Of a stretch of DNA of 64,000 bases, positions 7,992-17,795 are shown in pieces. This stretch comes from JAOZTV01 sp965371805 (GTDB taxonomy: Bacteria > Acidobacteriota > Aminicenantia > UBA2199), in assembly GCA_965371805.1 (NCBI GenBank), contig CBDUZW010000019.1, positions 1 through 64,000 on the forward strand. Direction: 5' to 3'. Both the position numbers and the translations under genes were made by a program. Below the pieces are notes generated by a model that was given only the letters and a program-made list of their open reading frames with translations, ran no database searches and was not told the DNA's origin. Within the stretch, counting starts at the first letter, position 1; each line of letters opens with the position of its first letter.

Positions 7992-9055
7992 TTAATTATT
8001 CCGCCGCCTATTACACAGTCGTCTATATAGAATACTGCAGATTGTCCTGGTGTTATTGACATTTGCGGTTTATCAAAAAGAATAAAATATTCATCATCTT
8101 TCAGACTTATGGTTGCTTCTCCCCCCATATGTGCATATCTTATTTTTACTAAGGCCTTAAACGGTTTTGAGATATCAAAATCAGTATTCCAGACAGGATT
8201 CTTTATATACATTCGATCGCTATAAAGATCTCCCTGACGTCCAACGATAATCTGGTTTTTAGTGGAGTCAATTTTAATTACATAATAGGGTTCCTCAGAT
8301 GCAATTCCCATTCCTCTTCTTTGACCTATTGTATAGTTAAATATCCCATCATGTCTGCCAAGTTTGTTGCCTTCTGCATCAAGAATGTCACCTGGATCAG
8401 ATTTTCCGTCAAAAAGACAGGAATGCCCACCGGCAATAAAATTCTGGCTTTCCTGTCGGTCGGCAACTCCCAGCCCATATTTTTTAGATATTTCTTTTAC
8501 CTCATGTTTTTCATAATTACCAAGCGGGAAAATAACTTTTGAAAGCTGAGCAGATGTTAATTGATGGAGAAAGTAAGTTTGATCTTTTTTTTGATCCAGT
8601 GCTTTTTTTAATTGAAATCTATCTTTTTCCGTTTTATTTATCATGGCATAATGCCCTGTAACAAAATAATCGAAATTTAAACCGCTCTCTATTGTTTTTT
8701 CCAGTAATAGTCCGAATTTCATCTTAAGATTGCACTTAACACATGGATTCGGTGTTTTTCCATTCAAATATTCCTTTGTAAAATAATCTAAAACTTCTGT
8801 TTTATACTCTTTTGATAGATCTATTATTTTTAGTTCTATCCCCAGTTTATCACATACTTTTTGTGCATCTTCAATATCTTCAGCTTCATCTGGTCCATAA
8901 CAGGCGTGTTTCCCATTATCTTTTACCTTAATACTTCCATCCCAGATCTTCATGGTTATTCCGGTAACATCATGTCCCTGATCGACCATTATTGCAGCTG
9001 CTGTTGAAGAATCTACACCACCGCTCATTCCTACTACTATCTTTTTTTTATCCAT
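7988..9055 (-). CDS. mnmA: tRNA-specific 2-thiouridylase MnmA
   Basis: 355 residues. MnmA activates U34 of Lys, Glu and Gln tRNAs with ATP and inserts sulfur to form s2U34. Visible are the PP-loop SGGVDSS near the N-terminus, the PNPCVKCN motif near residue 105, RQESQNFIAGG near 200 and the family's C-terminal beta-barrel. In E. coli the catalytic pair lies in a D-x-x-C motif and a downstream Cys (DICF-type); here the first site is CxxC and the second motif lacks its Cys, although a Cys follows a few residues later (GGHSC). This matches a variant MnmA subfamily. A GGTGA precedes the ATG. Confidence 0.93.
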   Translation of the reverse strand: MDKKKIVVGMSGGVDSSTAAAIMVDQGHDVTGITMKIWDGSIKVKDNGKHACYGPDEAEDIEDAQKVCDKLGIELKIIDLSKEYKTEVLDYFTKEYLNGKTPNPCVKCNLKMKFGLLLEKTIESGLNFDYFVTGHYAMINKTEKDRFQLKKALDQKKDQTYFLHQLTSAQLSKVIFPLGNYEKHEVKEISKKYGLGVADRQESQNFIAGGHSCLFDGKSDPGDILDAEGNKLGRHDGIFNYTIGQRRGMGIASEEPYYVIKIDSTKNQIIVGRQGDLYSDRMYIKNPVWNTDFDISKPFKALVKIRYAHMGGEATISLKDDEYFILFDKPQMSITPGQSAVFYIDDCVIGGGIIK

Positions 9056-9121
9056 ATTTTCACCCAGGTACTATTTTATCATAAAGCTGGGTAGAATAAA
9101 AAACCTATTTAATTATTTTGT

Positions 9122-9721
9122 TTATATAAAATATCTGGTACTGCCGAAGACAATTACGGATACCATCATTCCAATAATAACAGCTATTACGATATAGGAA
9201 ATAATTGTAACGATAAAGTATGGGACTTCCTTGTCTTTCGAAGGGGATTTGACGATCTTTATTCCGAGATATAAGAGATAAAGAGAATATAAGCCTGCTA
9301 ACATCCCCAGAGGAGCTAAAGCAGGGATTAAACTGAAGATTCCAGCAATCCAGGATGCGGTAGAAGCATATACGGCAATTTTAACTCCCTCATCCAGATC
9401 TGTTGTTGATCCAAAATTTTTCGCAAGTGCATCAATTATAAAGCCCAGTAGAAAAACACCGATCAATGCAAAAATGTATGTGAAAACTAAATATAGAATG
9501 GCTCTGCCAAAAGGCATTCTGATTGTTACACCAAATCCAAATGACTTTCCAATAATAATCCATCCCAGAAAACCGGCTATAGCTGGGATTGCAGCCATTA
9601 TAATGGCATACTTTATAAACAGATCCATTATATTGGTCTTCTCACCTTTTATCTTTGCCCATTCCGTATTTGGTTTTGTTAAAATGCCTATCACCCTTTG
9701 AATAATAAAATTAAAATCCAT
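9122..9721 (-). CDS. YIP1 family integral membrane protein
   Basis: 199 residues with about five transmembrane helices. The N-terminus (RVIGILTKPNTEWAKIKGE) is the signature of bacterial YIP1-domain proteins (Pfam Yip1), and SWIAGIFSLIPALAPLGMLAGLYSLYLLYLGI is the usual fourth-helix region. Function in bacteria is unknown; a role in membrane organisation is assumed by analogy. Strong AAAGGAGG ribosome site. It lies between mnmA and a methyltransferase on the same strand but with its own upstream gap. Confidence 0.85.
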   Translation of the reverse strand: MDFNFIIQRVIGILTKPNTEWAKIKGEKTNIMDLFIKYAIIMAAIPAIAGFLGWIIIGKSFGFGVTIRMPFGRAILYLVFTYIFALIGVFLLGFIIDALAKNFGSTTDLDEGVKIAVYASTASWIAGIFSLIPALAPLGMLAGLYSLYLLYLGIKIVKSPSKDKEVPYFIVTIISYIVIAVIIGMMVSVIVFGSTRYFI

Positions 9722-9820
9722 GTTTTCCTCCTTTATTTAATAAACTTTATTCCACACTACAGTGGGTTTTATTACTGAAAAATAAATATAACAGAACAAA
9801 AAATTAATGTCAAAAAAAAA

Positions 9821-10561
9821 CTATTTTTTTATAATGGCAATAAGTGCTGGACTTTCCTTAGTAAATTTTGAATGTTTTTCATCTCCATAAAGTTGGAATC
9901 TGTCAAAGCCAGCTTCTATTAATGACCTTTTTAATTCATTAGAGTTTAATGGATATAAAATCTCTGTATTTGATATAACATTATTTTTTTCAATAGTTAG
10001 AGTTCCAATAAATTCAAGGTTTTTTGATCCAACTATTTTTTTATATTTTCTCTCAAAGTATAAACCTTTTTTTTTGAGATCAGGTAATTCTGTGATATTA
10101 TTATTCAAAATTCTGTCATAGTTAACTATTTGAAGAATAAAGGTTCCATTCTTTTTTAAAATGTTATTTACTGATTTGAAGAAATCTGTGATTTCTTCAG
10201 GATTATTTAAATGAACCAGGGTATTTCCAAAACATAAGACAGTATCAAATCTTTCAGGTTTGAAATTTTGTTCGATGTTTAGCATGTTTTCTGCTTTAAA
10301 TAGAATCTTTTGATTTGTATCTTTTGCATGTTGTTCTGCTTGTCGTATCATATCCCCGTCAAGATCAATCGCTGTCAGAGAATGACCTTTTTTTGATAAA
10401 GCAATTGCTAAATGTCCGGTTGCACATCCGATATCAAGGATGTTATTATTGTGTTCAGCTAGGTTTGATAAAATAAAAGATAACCGCATTTCCCTTAGAG
10501 GGAAAAGCTGATCATAGTATGTAGAAAGTTTTTCATAAAACATCAGTTGTAATATTATCAT
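9821..10561 (-). CDS. Class I SAM-dependent methyltransferase
   Basis: About 246 residues. Motif I is ILDIGCATGHLAIAL near residue 40, the acidic loop AIDLDGDMI follows near 65, and FDTVLCFGNTLVHL matches motif IV of small-molecule methyltransferases. The N-terminal FYEKLSTYYDQLFPL is typical of an uncharacterised family that methylates small metabolites or proteins; substrate unknown. The start could be 10561 (AAGGA is very close) or the Met six codons later. It appears monocistronic. Confidence 0.82.
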   Translation of the reverse strand: MIILQLMFYEKLSTYYDQLFPLREMRLSFILSNLAEHNNNILDIGCATGHLAIALSKKGHSLTAIDLDGDMIRQAEQHAKDTNQKILFKAENMLNIEQNFKPERFDTVLCFGNTLVHLNNPEEITDFFKSVNNILKKNGTFILQIVNYDRILNNNITELPDLKKKGLYFERKYKKIVGSKNLEFIGTLTIEKNNVISNTEILYPLNSNELKRSLIEAGFDRFQLYGDEKHSKFTKESPALIAIIKK

Positions 10562-10683
10562 ATTCCTTATAAAAATTCTTATTTATTTTGAAATTTAATT
10601 TAACTGGGATATAAGATTCAAGTTTGTGATGTTTGCTTGAGTTAATTAAGGCAGACTAATAGATTAAATTAAAAAGAATTAAA

Positions 10684-10708
10684 GGGCAGTTTTACTACCC
10701 TTTTTTTT
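10684..10708 (-). terminator. Intrinsic terminator of the tricorn-like gene
   Basis: GGGCAGT-TTT-ACTACCC on the plus strand (10684-10700). Read on the minus strand it is GGGTAGT, AAA, ACTGCCC with one G-U pair, followed by TTTAATTCTTTTT, directly after the stop codon at 10707. An eight-base T run on the other side could make it bidirectional. Confidence 0.65.
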
Positions 10709-13700
10709 ATTTACTCTTTTCTATTTGTTTTAATAATATTTCTACAGATTTTTTTAGTTGTTCGTCCCTACCATATGCTTTACTATCGGGTGTATTATTA
10801 ATCAAAATATCAGGTACTGCCGGTCCATGTTCCATATTCTTGTCAGTTGCTTTTACATACCATCCTCTAAAAGGAACCCTTATAAAAGAACCGCCCAGCA
10901 ATCTTTGACCACCGGTAGATATTACGGCTCCAAATGTAGGCATACCAACTAGTTTTCCTATCCCGAGGGTTTTATAAGCATGGGAAAATATCTCTGCATT
11001 TGAATAAGAGTTTTCATTACAGATGGCAATTGATGGTTTTGTCCAGACACCAAAGGGAAGTCTTTCTCCAAATGCATAGTACTCTCTAAATTTCTTATGC
11101 TCATTTTTAAGATTTTTAGCTGCTCCTCTTGGTACAGTATATGAATGCTGCTTTACATTTAATGTTGCCATTAAATAATCTGTTGTCCATCCTCCACCAT
11201 TAAATCTCACATCTACTATAATCCCTTCCTTGCCATACCCACTGGCAGTGATCTCTCGTTCAAATCTTTCAAAACTCTGCATATTCATCCCTCTTATGTG
11301 AAGATATCCAAGCTTCCCTTTTGAATATTGTTCTGTCAGTTTTTTTCTATCCTTTACCCACTGTTCATAAAGCTCAGTTCTTAGTGAGGTTTTTGGTCTA
11401 ATGATTACTGATCTCAGCTTGCCTTCCTTGTCTTTAACTTCTAACAATACCTGATCATTTGCTTTATTATTTAATAATGAAAAAAAATTTGTTTTATGAT
11501 CAATAATTATGCCATCAATTGAGATAATAGTATCTTCTTTTGTCAGCTTACTCTTTTCTCTATCAGCAGGAGAATTGGGGATGACTCTTTTTATTAATGC
11601 TCCCTCGTTATTAATGGATACCTGCACACCTAAAAGTCCGGTTATCTCTTTTTGTACTTTGGCCCTTTCTCTATTATATAAACCCATATGACTGGCATTT
11701 AATTGTCCCAGCATATTATTATACATATCTCTGAAATCTCTGGAAGTAGACGCTTTCAATATTGACTTTTTATATTTTTTTATAAGCTGATTCCAGTTTT
11801 TCCCATGGAAATTCGGATCATAAAACCGTTTACTTATTGTGTCAGAGGCCTCATTAAAAACCTGAATATTCTCCTGAGGATGATTTATGGTCATTTTGCA
11901 CTGAAATGGTAGTGATTCCATTTTGCTGCTCTTTAAGGAGACCCTTGCAAGCGTACCACCTGATTTAATCATATATAGGAATGAACCTTTATGGTCTAAT
12001 TCTAATCCTTCGGGTTTTTTGCCACCCTTTGTAACGGCTTTTAGTTTTGTGCCATCCCACTTTACGCTAAAAAGGTCTCTTCCCTTAGTTCCTGGAGAAG
12101 ATGCAGTAAAATATATTGTTTTTCCATCTTTTGAAAATGTGAAGGCTGCCTCATCTCCCGGGAGTGATGTAACCTGAGTAAGTCTTTCATATATATTGTT
12201 AAAATCTATTTGAATCGGTTTTAAAAGGTCTTTTTTAATGATTTTTTCTTTTGAGTCTTTATCTAACTTTTTGGGTTTTACTTTTGGCTTTTTTATATTT
12301 TCTTCATTGTCCCAATCCAGCTTAGTTTTTTCCCAATCACTTTTTTTTAACCATACAAACCATATATCATAATTCTGATTATTTCTCTGAGAAATAAAAC
12401 CAAGTTTTGAACCATCCTTACTCCATATTGGACTCGCATCTACCCTTGGATGCATGCTTATATTGACAGGTTTTTTGCTATTGTCTGCTTTGTGAATAAA
12501 AATTTCATTATTAAAATTCAAATCAGTTTTTGAATATGCAACCCATTTACTATCAGGACTCCAATTTATTCCTTCTGGACTTGCCCAACCATCTAAAAGG
12601 GTTGTTTCATTTGTCATTTCTCCATTTTTTGAGATGTCTGCAATAATTAGTTGACCACTTCCCCTTAAAAAAGATATTTTTTTTTTATCCGGAGATATTA
12701 TTAAATTGCTCTCATTTGATTCCGTATTTGTTATTTGTACTATCTTACGTTTTAGAGACTTGAACAGGTTTTTCTCATTTTTTTCATCTGACATTACCAT
12801 GAATATATTTTGTGTCCCATTTCTGTCACTTGTAAAAAGCAGCTTATTCTTTGTCAACCATGTGATATTTTCATCTTTGAATGGATGGTTGGATAAATTA
12901 ACAGATCTGCTCTTCTTCTTATCATTCTCTTTAACGAATATTTCACCTCTTACAACAAATGCAGTTAATTTTCCATCAGGAGAGATTGAGTATTCTATTG
13001 CATTTTTAGTATTAGTTTTCCTTTCAATAGGATCAAATCTATAATCTGTTCCAATCTGAATATTTAATAATTCAGGCTTATTGGTTTCAAAATCCATTGT
13101 GTATATTGAGGTTTTCACTTCCATTGCAACAGTTTTTTTATCTAAACTTATATCAAAATATCTTACTCCGAAATCCTTGAAATAGGTTTTTTGATTTACA
13201 GCAGTTCCCGGAGTATCTGTAATTTGCAGAGAGTGTAGATTGTATTTACCTGAGCTTGAGCTAATGAAGAGAATGGTCTTATTATCCTTCCATCTTGGAT
13301 AAAAATCATTTCCATCATAAAGCGTAAGTTTTGTATAAGTTTTTTTTTCAATATCGTATAACCAGATATCTCTATTAGCAGGTCCCTTATAATCCTCTCT
13401 TGCAATCCTGCATGATCCTCTGGTAAAAGCAATTTTCTTTCCATCAGGAGATAATACCGCCATATCTCCAAGCGAGTTTAAGATCCGCTCAGGAGTTCCC
13501 CCGGATTCATTAATGGAATATGTCTCATTTATTCTCTCAACCTGCCTGAATAATCTTGCTGTCGAGAAGAGCAGTCTATTGTCTTTTGTCCATTGGCTCA
13601 ATGTATCGTTTGCAGAATGGTAAGTAAGACGCTTTGGATAGCCTCCAGTTGACGGGATAATAAAAATATCATTATTTCCGAATCTATTACTTGAGAATGC

Positions 13701-13940
13701 GATTTTTTTCCCGTCTACACTCCACTTAGGAAAGGATTCATAAGCTTGATGGATAGTTAATCGCCTTGCTTCTCCTCCGTCGATTGGAATTGTCCAGATA
13801 TCTCCTTGAAAACTGAAAGCTATCTTAGAACCATCCGGACTGGGAGCTGGATACCTGACAAAAGGTGAATCATCCGCGATTAAGCTTAAACTTAATAATA
13901 ATAAAATTATTTGAAAGAAAATTGCTGTTTTTTTGATCAT
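10707..13940 (-). CDS. Exported tricorn-like protease (S41 family)
   Basis: 1077 residues. A signal peptide (KKTAIFFQIILLLLSLSLIADD) is followed by WD40-like propeller repeats (PDGSKIAFSF..., WSVDGKKIAFSSNR and many similar) covering about residues 30-640. A tricorn core domain with LNASHMGL carries the catalytic His. A PDZ domain (about 760-850: GVQVSINNEGALIKRVIPNSPADR) precedes the S41 peptidase domain with DVRFNGGG and ENSYSNAEIF, whose Ser near 980 is the nucleophile. Tricorn degrades peptides; an exported form would act in the periplasm or outside. The start at 13940 is chosen because AAGGA lies eight bases upstream; an ATG three codons earlier has no spacing. Thermoplasma has Asp after the nucleophile, here Asn. 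Confidence 0.92.
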   Translation of the reverse strand: MIKKTAIFFQIILLLLSLSLIADDSPFVRYPAPSPDGSKIAFSFQGDIWTIPIDGGEARRLTIHQAYESFPKWSVDGKKIAFSSNRFGNNDIFIIPSTGGYPKRLTYHSANDTLSQWTKDNRLLFSTARLFRQVERINETYSINESGGTPERILNSLGDMAVLSPDGKKIAFTRGSCRIAREDYKGPANRDIWLYDIEKKTYTKLTLYDGNDFYPRWKDNKTILFISSSSGKYNLHSLQITDTPGTAVNQKTYFKDFGVRYFDISLDKKTVAMEVKTSIYTMDFETNKPELLNIQIGTDYRFDPIERKTNTKNAIEYSISPDGKLTAFVVRGEIFVKENDKKKSRSVNLSNHPFKDENITWLTKNKLLFTSDRNGTQNIFMVMSDEKNEKNLFKSLKRKIVQITNTESNESNLIISPDKKKISFLRGSGQLIIADISKNGEMTNETTLLDGWASPEGINWSPDSKWVAYSKTDLNFNNEIFIHKADNSKKPVNISMHPRVDASPIWSKDGSKLGFISQRNNQNYDIWFVWLKKSDWEKTKLDWDNEENIKKPKVKPKKLDKDSKEKIIKKDLLKPIQIDFNNIYERLTQVTSLPGDEAAFTFSKDGKTIYFTASSPGTKGRDLFSVKWDGTKLKAVTKGGKKPEGLELDHKGSFLYMIKSGGTLARVSLKSSKMESLPFQCKMTINHPQENIQVFNEASDTISKRFYDPNFHGKNWNQLIKKYKKSILKASTSRDFRDMYNNMLGQLNASHMGLYNRERAKVQKEITGLLGVQVSINNEGALIKRVIPNSPADREKSKLTKEDTIISIDGIIIDHKTNFFSLLNNKANDQVLLEVKDKEGKLRSVIIRPKTSLRTELYEQWVKDRKKLTEQYSKGKLGYLHIRGMNMQSFERFEREITASGYGKEGIIVDVRFNGGGWTTDYLMATLNVKQHSYTVPRGAAKNLKNEHKKFREYYAFGERLPFGVWTKPSIAICNENSYSNAEIFSHAYKTLGIGKLVGMPTFGAVISTGGQRLLGGSFIRVPFRGWYVKATDKNMEHGPAVPDILINNTPDSKAYGRDEQLKKSVEILLKQIEKSK

Positions 13941-14009
13941 TTTCCACATCCTTAAGTGTATTTAAGTAATATTTTAATAGAATAATGATCTTTTTACAAT
14001 AAGAAATTT

Positions 14010-15320
14010 TTAAACAAGCATATTTATGCTTCTTCCAACAAAGAATGTGTATGGATTGAGGGGCTTGTTTATTACGTCGGCGCTATTATTAAAACCTGAA
14101 CCGCCGCTCTTACTACCTTTTTTTCCATTTTTATCATTAGTGAAATTTTGAGACTCATTTGATAAAAAATTTTTAAATCCGCCAATTTCTACATCGAGTT
14201 TATTTATATTAAACCCGCTATTTTCAATACTGGCTTTTATCTGGTCGAGATTCGTCATTATTACTTCTTTTACAGCAATGTTTTCAGTATTTATCTTGGC
14301 GTTTATTGTATTATCTTTCATGACCAGTTCGATCTGGATCTTCCCAAGTTCCGGTGGCTGCAGTCTTATTGTTATTGTTTCCCCACCCTTTGTTGCAAGA
14401 TGGTTTATAACATTACTGACTTTATTTAGAATTTTATCTGAGATCTCCTGATATTGATCATAAAGTTGTCTGATATTTGCGGCTTTATCTAGTTTTACCT
14501 CGGATGAGGCTATCTCTTTTTCAAGATTAAGATTAAAATTTGATGTAATAGGATTTTCTTTAATTGATTCATTTTTTAAAATAGCGGGATTTTCTTTAGC
14601 GGAAACATCCTTTTCGGTCTTACTTATTTGATCTGGTTCTTTTTTAATATCATTTTCTGCATTTTTGATATTTTTAAATCTGTTTTCTATAACCTTGTCA
14701 AATTCTTCTGTTTTGTTAATAACAGGTTTTTTCAATATATCTTTTTTCTCATCATTCTGTTGAAATAACAATTTTTCTGCACTTTTTTCTGTACCTGTTT
14801 TTTGTTCAGTGAATTTAGTATTAACTTTCTCTTTTATTTGCTTTGTTATAATTTCATTTTTTCTGATACCCTCTTTGATCTCTTCAATTTTATTTCTTAT
14901 AGGAATTTTTTGGTCTGTAGAACTATTCCGGCCTTCTTTATCGCCTGCATTTTTGTTTTTCAACTTATTGTCGGAATGTTCTTTGTCTTTATTTAAAGTA
15001 TTTTTTTGTCCTTCTTCATGATTTGTCTTATCTTTCTTATCATTTTTCTCATTTTTGTCATTTAATCGATTGTTTTCATCATTTGGTTGTTCATTAAGTT
15101 TTTTATCATATTCCTTAATTTTTCTGCCATCATCTGATTCATTTCTATATGTTTCCTTTTCGCTTGTTTTGTTCATATCAGTTTTCAGATCCAATTCATC
15201 CTGAAAACTATTTTGTTTGGTTGATTTTATAGGGAGTTGTTCATTTGCAGTGTTTTGGACACTACTTACATGCGGCATTAAAAACATATCAGAAATTTGT
15301 TTCGTTTTTCCTACTTCCAT
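14010..15320 (-). CDS. fliK: Flagellar hook-length control protein FliK-like
   Basis: 436 residues. About 270 N-terminal residues are extremely charged low-complexity (KNDKKDKTNHEEGQKN and similar), expected to be disordered, as in FliK rulers. The C-terminal part (about 310-390) is the Flg_hook domain: TIRLQPPELGKIQIELVMKD, then VKEVIMTNLDQIKASIENSG. FliK controls hook length and switches export specificity of the flagellar type III apparatus by acting on FlhB. GGAGG precedes the ATG. No other flagellar gene is in the window, so it is an orphan locus. The next gene on the same strand is the tricorn-like protease. Confidence 0.82.
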   Translation of the reverse strand: MEVGKTKQISDMFLMPHVSSVQNTANEQLPIKSTKQNSFQDELDLKTDMNKTSEKETYRNESDDGRKIKEYDKKLNEQPNDENNRLNDKNEKNDKKDKTNHEEGQKNTLNKDKEHSDNKLKNKNAGDKEGRNSSTDQKIPIRNKIEEIKEGIRKNEIITKQIKEKVNTKFTEQKTGTEKSAEKLLFQQNDEKKDILKKPVINKTEEFDKVIENRFKNIKNAENDIKKEPDQISKTEKDVSAKENPAILKNESIKENPITSNFNLNLEKEIASSEVKLDKAANIRQLYDQYQEISDKILNKVSNVINHLATKGGETITIRLQPPELGKIQIELVMKDNTINAKINTENIAVKEVIMTNLDQIKASIENSGFNINKLDVEIGGFKNFLSNESQNFTNDKNGKKGSKSGGSGFNNSADVINKPLNPYTFFVGRSINMLV

Positions 15321-15461
15321 GTTCCTCCGAAAATAGCAAGCAATAAGGATGCCAAGTTATTATTGCTATATTTACTGATGATTGAGAATATAATGAGGAA
15401 AATTTGTCATAGTATAGGTATTTTTTTCCTGTTTAGATAGAAGTCACATGAGATTATTTGT

Positions 15462-16550
15462 TCAATTTATTTTTTCAATATGAAGTTCCCAGGTTTCATC
15501 ATCCTCATTTTCTTTTAAATATATTAACTGTCCATTATCAATTGCAAAAAAATTAATCCCCTGGCCAAGTAGTTTTGCAACAAAAGTAGGTTTTTTTATA
15601 TTAAAAAAATATTTTTTATCAATAATTCTTCCTTTTAAATCCATAATCAGATATTCTGTCCTCTCTTCTTTATTACTAAACGTATTTATATAAATTTTCT
15701 CATCATTTATAATAAGATTCTGTATTGAGGGAATGTATTCGGGGAAAATAAATTTTGCCCATTTTTTAAAATTTCCCCATCCACTTTCTGTAATTGTTGA
15801 AGGGACAAAAAAATTTACTTCCTTTTGCAGGAAACTTTTTTTTAGACTCTTGATAGCTATTTCTTTATGTTGTTTTGTTGTTTTAATTTTATTAAAATCT
15901 TTATTTATAGTATATAATTTCTTCCCATTACTATTAAATACATGGATTCTAAAATCAGAGATACTGTCTTCAATGAATATTTTATTATTATAAATACAAA
16001 AATTAACTGAATCTGGAATAAGGGGAATAACATTCGGGGCTTTGTCAGGTTGAAGTGGAAATTTTTGCTTATAAAGCTCAATTAGCTCTTTAAAGTTTTT
16101 ATCGAATAGCTTAATTGAAATATTCATCATTTTATCTTTAGTAGAAAAAGAGAATGCCTTTACTACAAATTTGTCTTTTACAGGCAGAATTTTTATTTTC
16201 CGGAATGGTGTTTTATATTCCTTTATAAGTAATCCCTTTTTAGTAAAAAACATGACTTTACTTAAACTTTCAGCAAATATATAATCTGGAAAAACTGTTA
16301 TCATGTTCGGAAAAAACGGAGTTATCTGTAATTCACCAGGGCCCTCGCCTTTTTTTCCAAATTTATTGATTAGCTTCAAATTTTTTAAGGAATACTTAAA
16401 AATAGTTCCGCCTTCCAAAATATATAATTCATTGCCATCAACCTGAATCATTTCAGGTTGCAATACGTCTTTAATGACGCCTATTTTGTCTGCATAAAGC
16501 CCATTTATTATTAATAACAATAGTAAATATAAAGTTATTTCTTTTCTCAT
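15462..16550 (-). CDS. Secreted 6-bladed beta-propeller protein A
   Basis: 362 residues with an N-terminal signal peptide (KEITLYLLLLLIINGLYA). The motif KFGKKGEGPGEL near residue 60 is diagnostic of 6-bladed beta-propeller proteins (NHL-like, DUF4934 type), followed by repeated strand-rich blades and a terminal YLKENEDDETWELHI. The start at 16550 is set by AAAAGGAG; a longer frame begins nine codons upstream. The protein is a clear paralogue of the product at 17796-18827: same order of FG-x-x-G-x-GP-x-E, a stretch ending FPEY-P-IxN and a C-terminal E-DDE-WxLHI. The two flank a membrane LuxR gene. Function unknown; probably periplasmic or surface binding. Confidence 0.75.
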   Translation of the reverse strand: MRKEITLYLLLLLIINGLYADKIGVIKDVLQPEMIQVDGNELYILEGGTIFKYSLKNLKLINKFGKKGEGPGELQITPFFPNMITVFPDYIFAESLSKVMFFTKKGLLIKEYKTPFRKIKILPVKDKFVVKAFSFSTKDKMMNISIKLFDKNFKELIELYKQKFPLQPDKAPNVIPLIPDSVNFCIYNNKIFIEDSISDFRIHVFNSNGKKLYTINKDFNKIKTTKQHKEIAIKSLKKSFLQKEVNFFVPSTITESGWGNFKKWAKFIFPEYIPSIQNLIINDEKIYINTFSNKEERTEYLIMDLKGRIIDKKYFFNIKKPTFVAKLLGQGINFFAIDNGQLIYLKENEDDETWELHIEKIN

Positions 16551-16688
16551 TTTGTCTCCTTTTATATTATTTAACAATTCTAAAGTTTCTTATATTTAAT
16601 ATTAGTAATCGTAGAATAATCAAATTATGTATACTACGAAAAAATAATTCTTGGTATTTTTTTTATTCGATATTAATATTAAGGATAT

Positions 16689-17720
16689 TTATTGTTCACT
16701 ACTTAAAATTGAATTAAATAACTGTCCTCTATTTTTAATACCAGCTTTTTTATAAACATTTGAGATATGAAATTTAATTGTCTGGAGTGACACATACAAT
16801 ATGTCTGATATTTCCTTATTATTTTTCCCTGAATAGAGTAATCCGACGACCTCCTGTTCCCGTTTCGAAAAGGAGTGTTTTTGAAAGAAAAACACTAAAC
16901 TTTTATCTTTTACTCCTAAAATACCAATCGTTTTTAGTGATCTTTTTAGAATGATATTTAAAAAAGATAAAGCATAAAAATTAGACAAGAGATAGTATAA
17001 TGGTAGAAGAAGATAAAATATCTGGTTTCCGTGAATGAAATCAAATGTGAGTAAAATCCTGATGATTATAAGAAAGCAATATTGAATTAAAACTGGATAT
17101 AAAAACATTTTTAAAATTTTTCTTTTTTCAATTCCCATAGCTTTTTGGGAATATTTTTTATTTAAACCAATTATTTTAATTATTAAATATATAAATCCAA
17201 TTAAAAATCCAAATGGGATTAAGAGATTTAAAATAAAGCGTATGTTTTTAATAAAAAAATCCTTTAATATAATTATTGTGATTAAACAAACTAATATAAA
17301 AAAAACATTAATATAAAAATATCGTTTAAAGATAAAGTTTTTTACCAGCAGATTCTTTATTATAGAAAAAACAAAAAACAGTTGTAAAAAAAATGAAAAA
17401 AAAATTATCATGGCTGGAATAAGAATGCTAATAAAAATCAGATATGAGTCATAGTTCTCGATTGGTATTAAAACATTTTCACCAAAGTAGTACTGGATTA
17501 ATCTTGTAATTGCTGAAATATTTAAAAAAACTAAAAATAGTAAATATGATTTCAAGAATTTGTAGGAATATACTTTTGTCTTTTGAAAAACATTTGAAAT
17601 AGCAAAAATTCCGATAATTAATGAAATACTCAAAATCATTATAGGGAAATGTAATAGCATTGATGATTTTGTCAGATTTATTAATAAAATGCAAGAACTA
17701 AACCAAAGTATAAAAATCAT
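16689..17720 (-). CDS. Membrane-anchored LuxR-type transcriptional regulator
   Basis: 343 residues. Residues 1-270 contain about seven hydrophobic helices and no recognisable receiver or PAS domain. The C-terminal 65 residues form a LuxR/FixJ helix-turn-helix: FSKREQEVVGLLYSGKNNKEI, SLQTIKFHISNVYKKAGI. It should bind DNA from the membrane and transduce a signal sensed within or across the bilayer. It is divergent from propeller B (75 bases between starts) and upstream of propeller A on the same strand, so it may regulate both. No strong Shine-Dalgarno is seen at the start. Confidence 0.85.
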   Translation of the reverse strand: MIFILWFSSCILLINLTKSSMLLHFPIMILSISLIIGIFAISNVFQKTKVYSYKFLKSYLLFLVFLNISAITRLIQYYFGENVLIPIENYDSYLIFISILIPAMIIFFSFFLQLFFVFSIIKNLLVKNFIFKRYFYINVFFILVCLITIIILKDFFIKNIRFILNLLIPFGFLIGFIYLIIKIIGLNKKYSQKAMGIEKRKILKMFLYPVLIQYCFLIIIRILLTFDFIHGNQIFYLLLPLYYLLSNFYALSFLNIILKRSLKTIGILGVKDKSLVFFFQKHSFSKREQEVVGLLYSGKNNKEISDILYVSLQTIKFHISNVYKKAGIKNRGQLFNSILSSEQ

Positions 17721-17795
17721 TTAGTATGTAAAACTATACTTTTGGCCAGTTGAAAACTTAGTTAATTAAGTTTATATATGATACAAGGAGATAAT

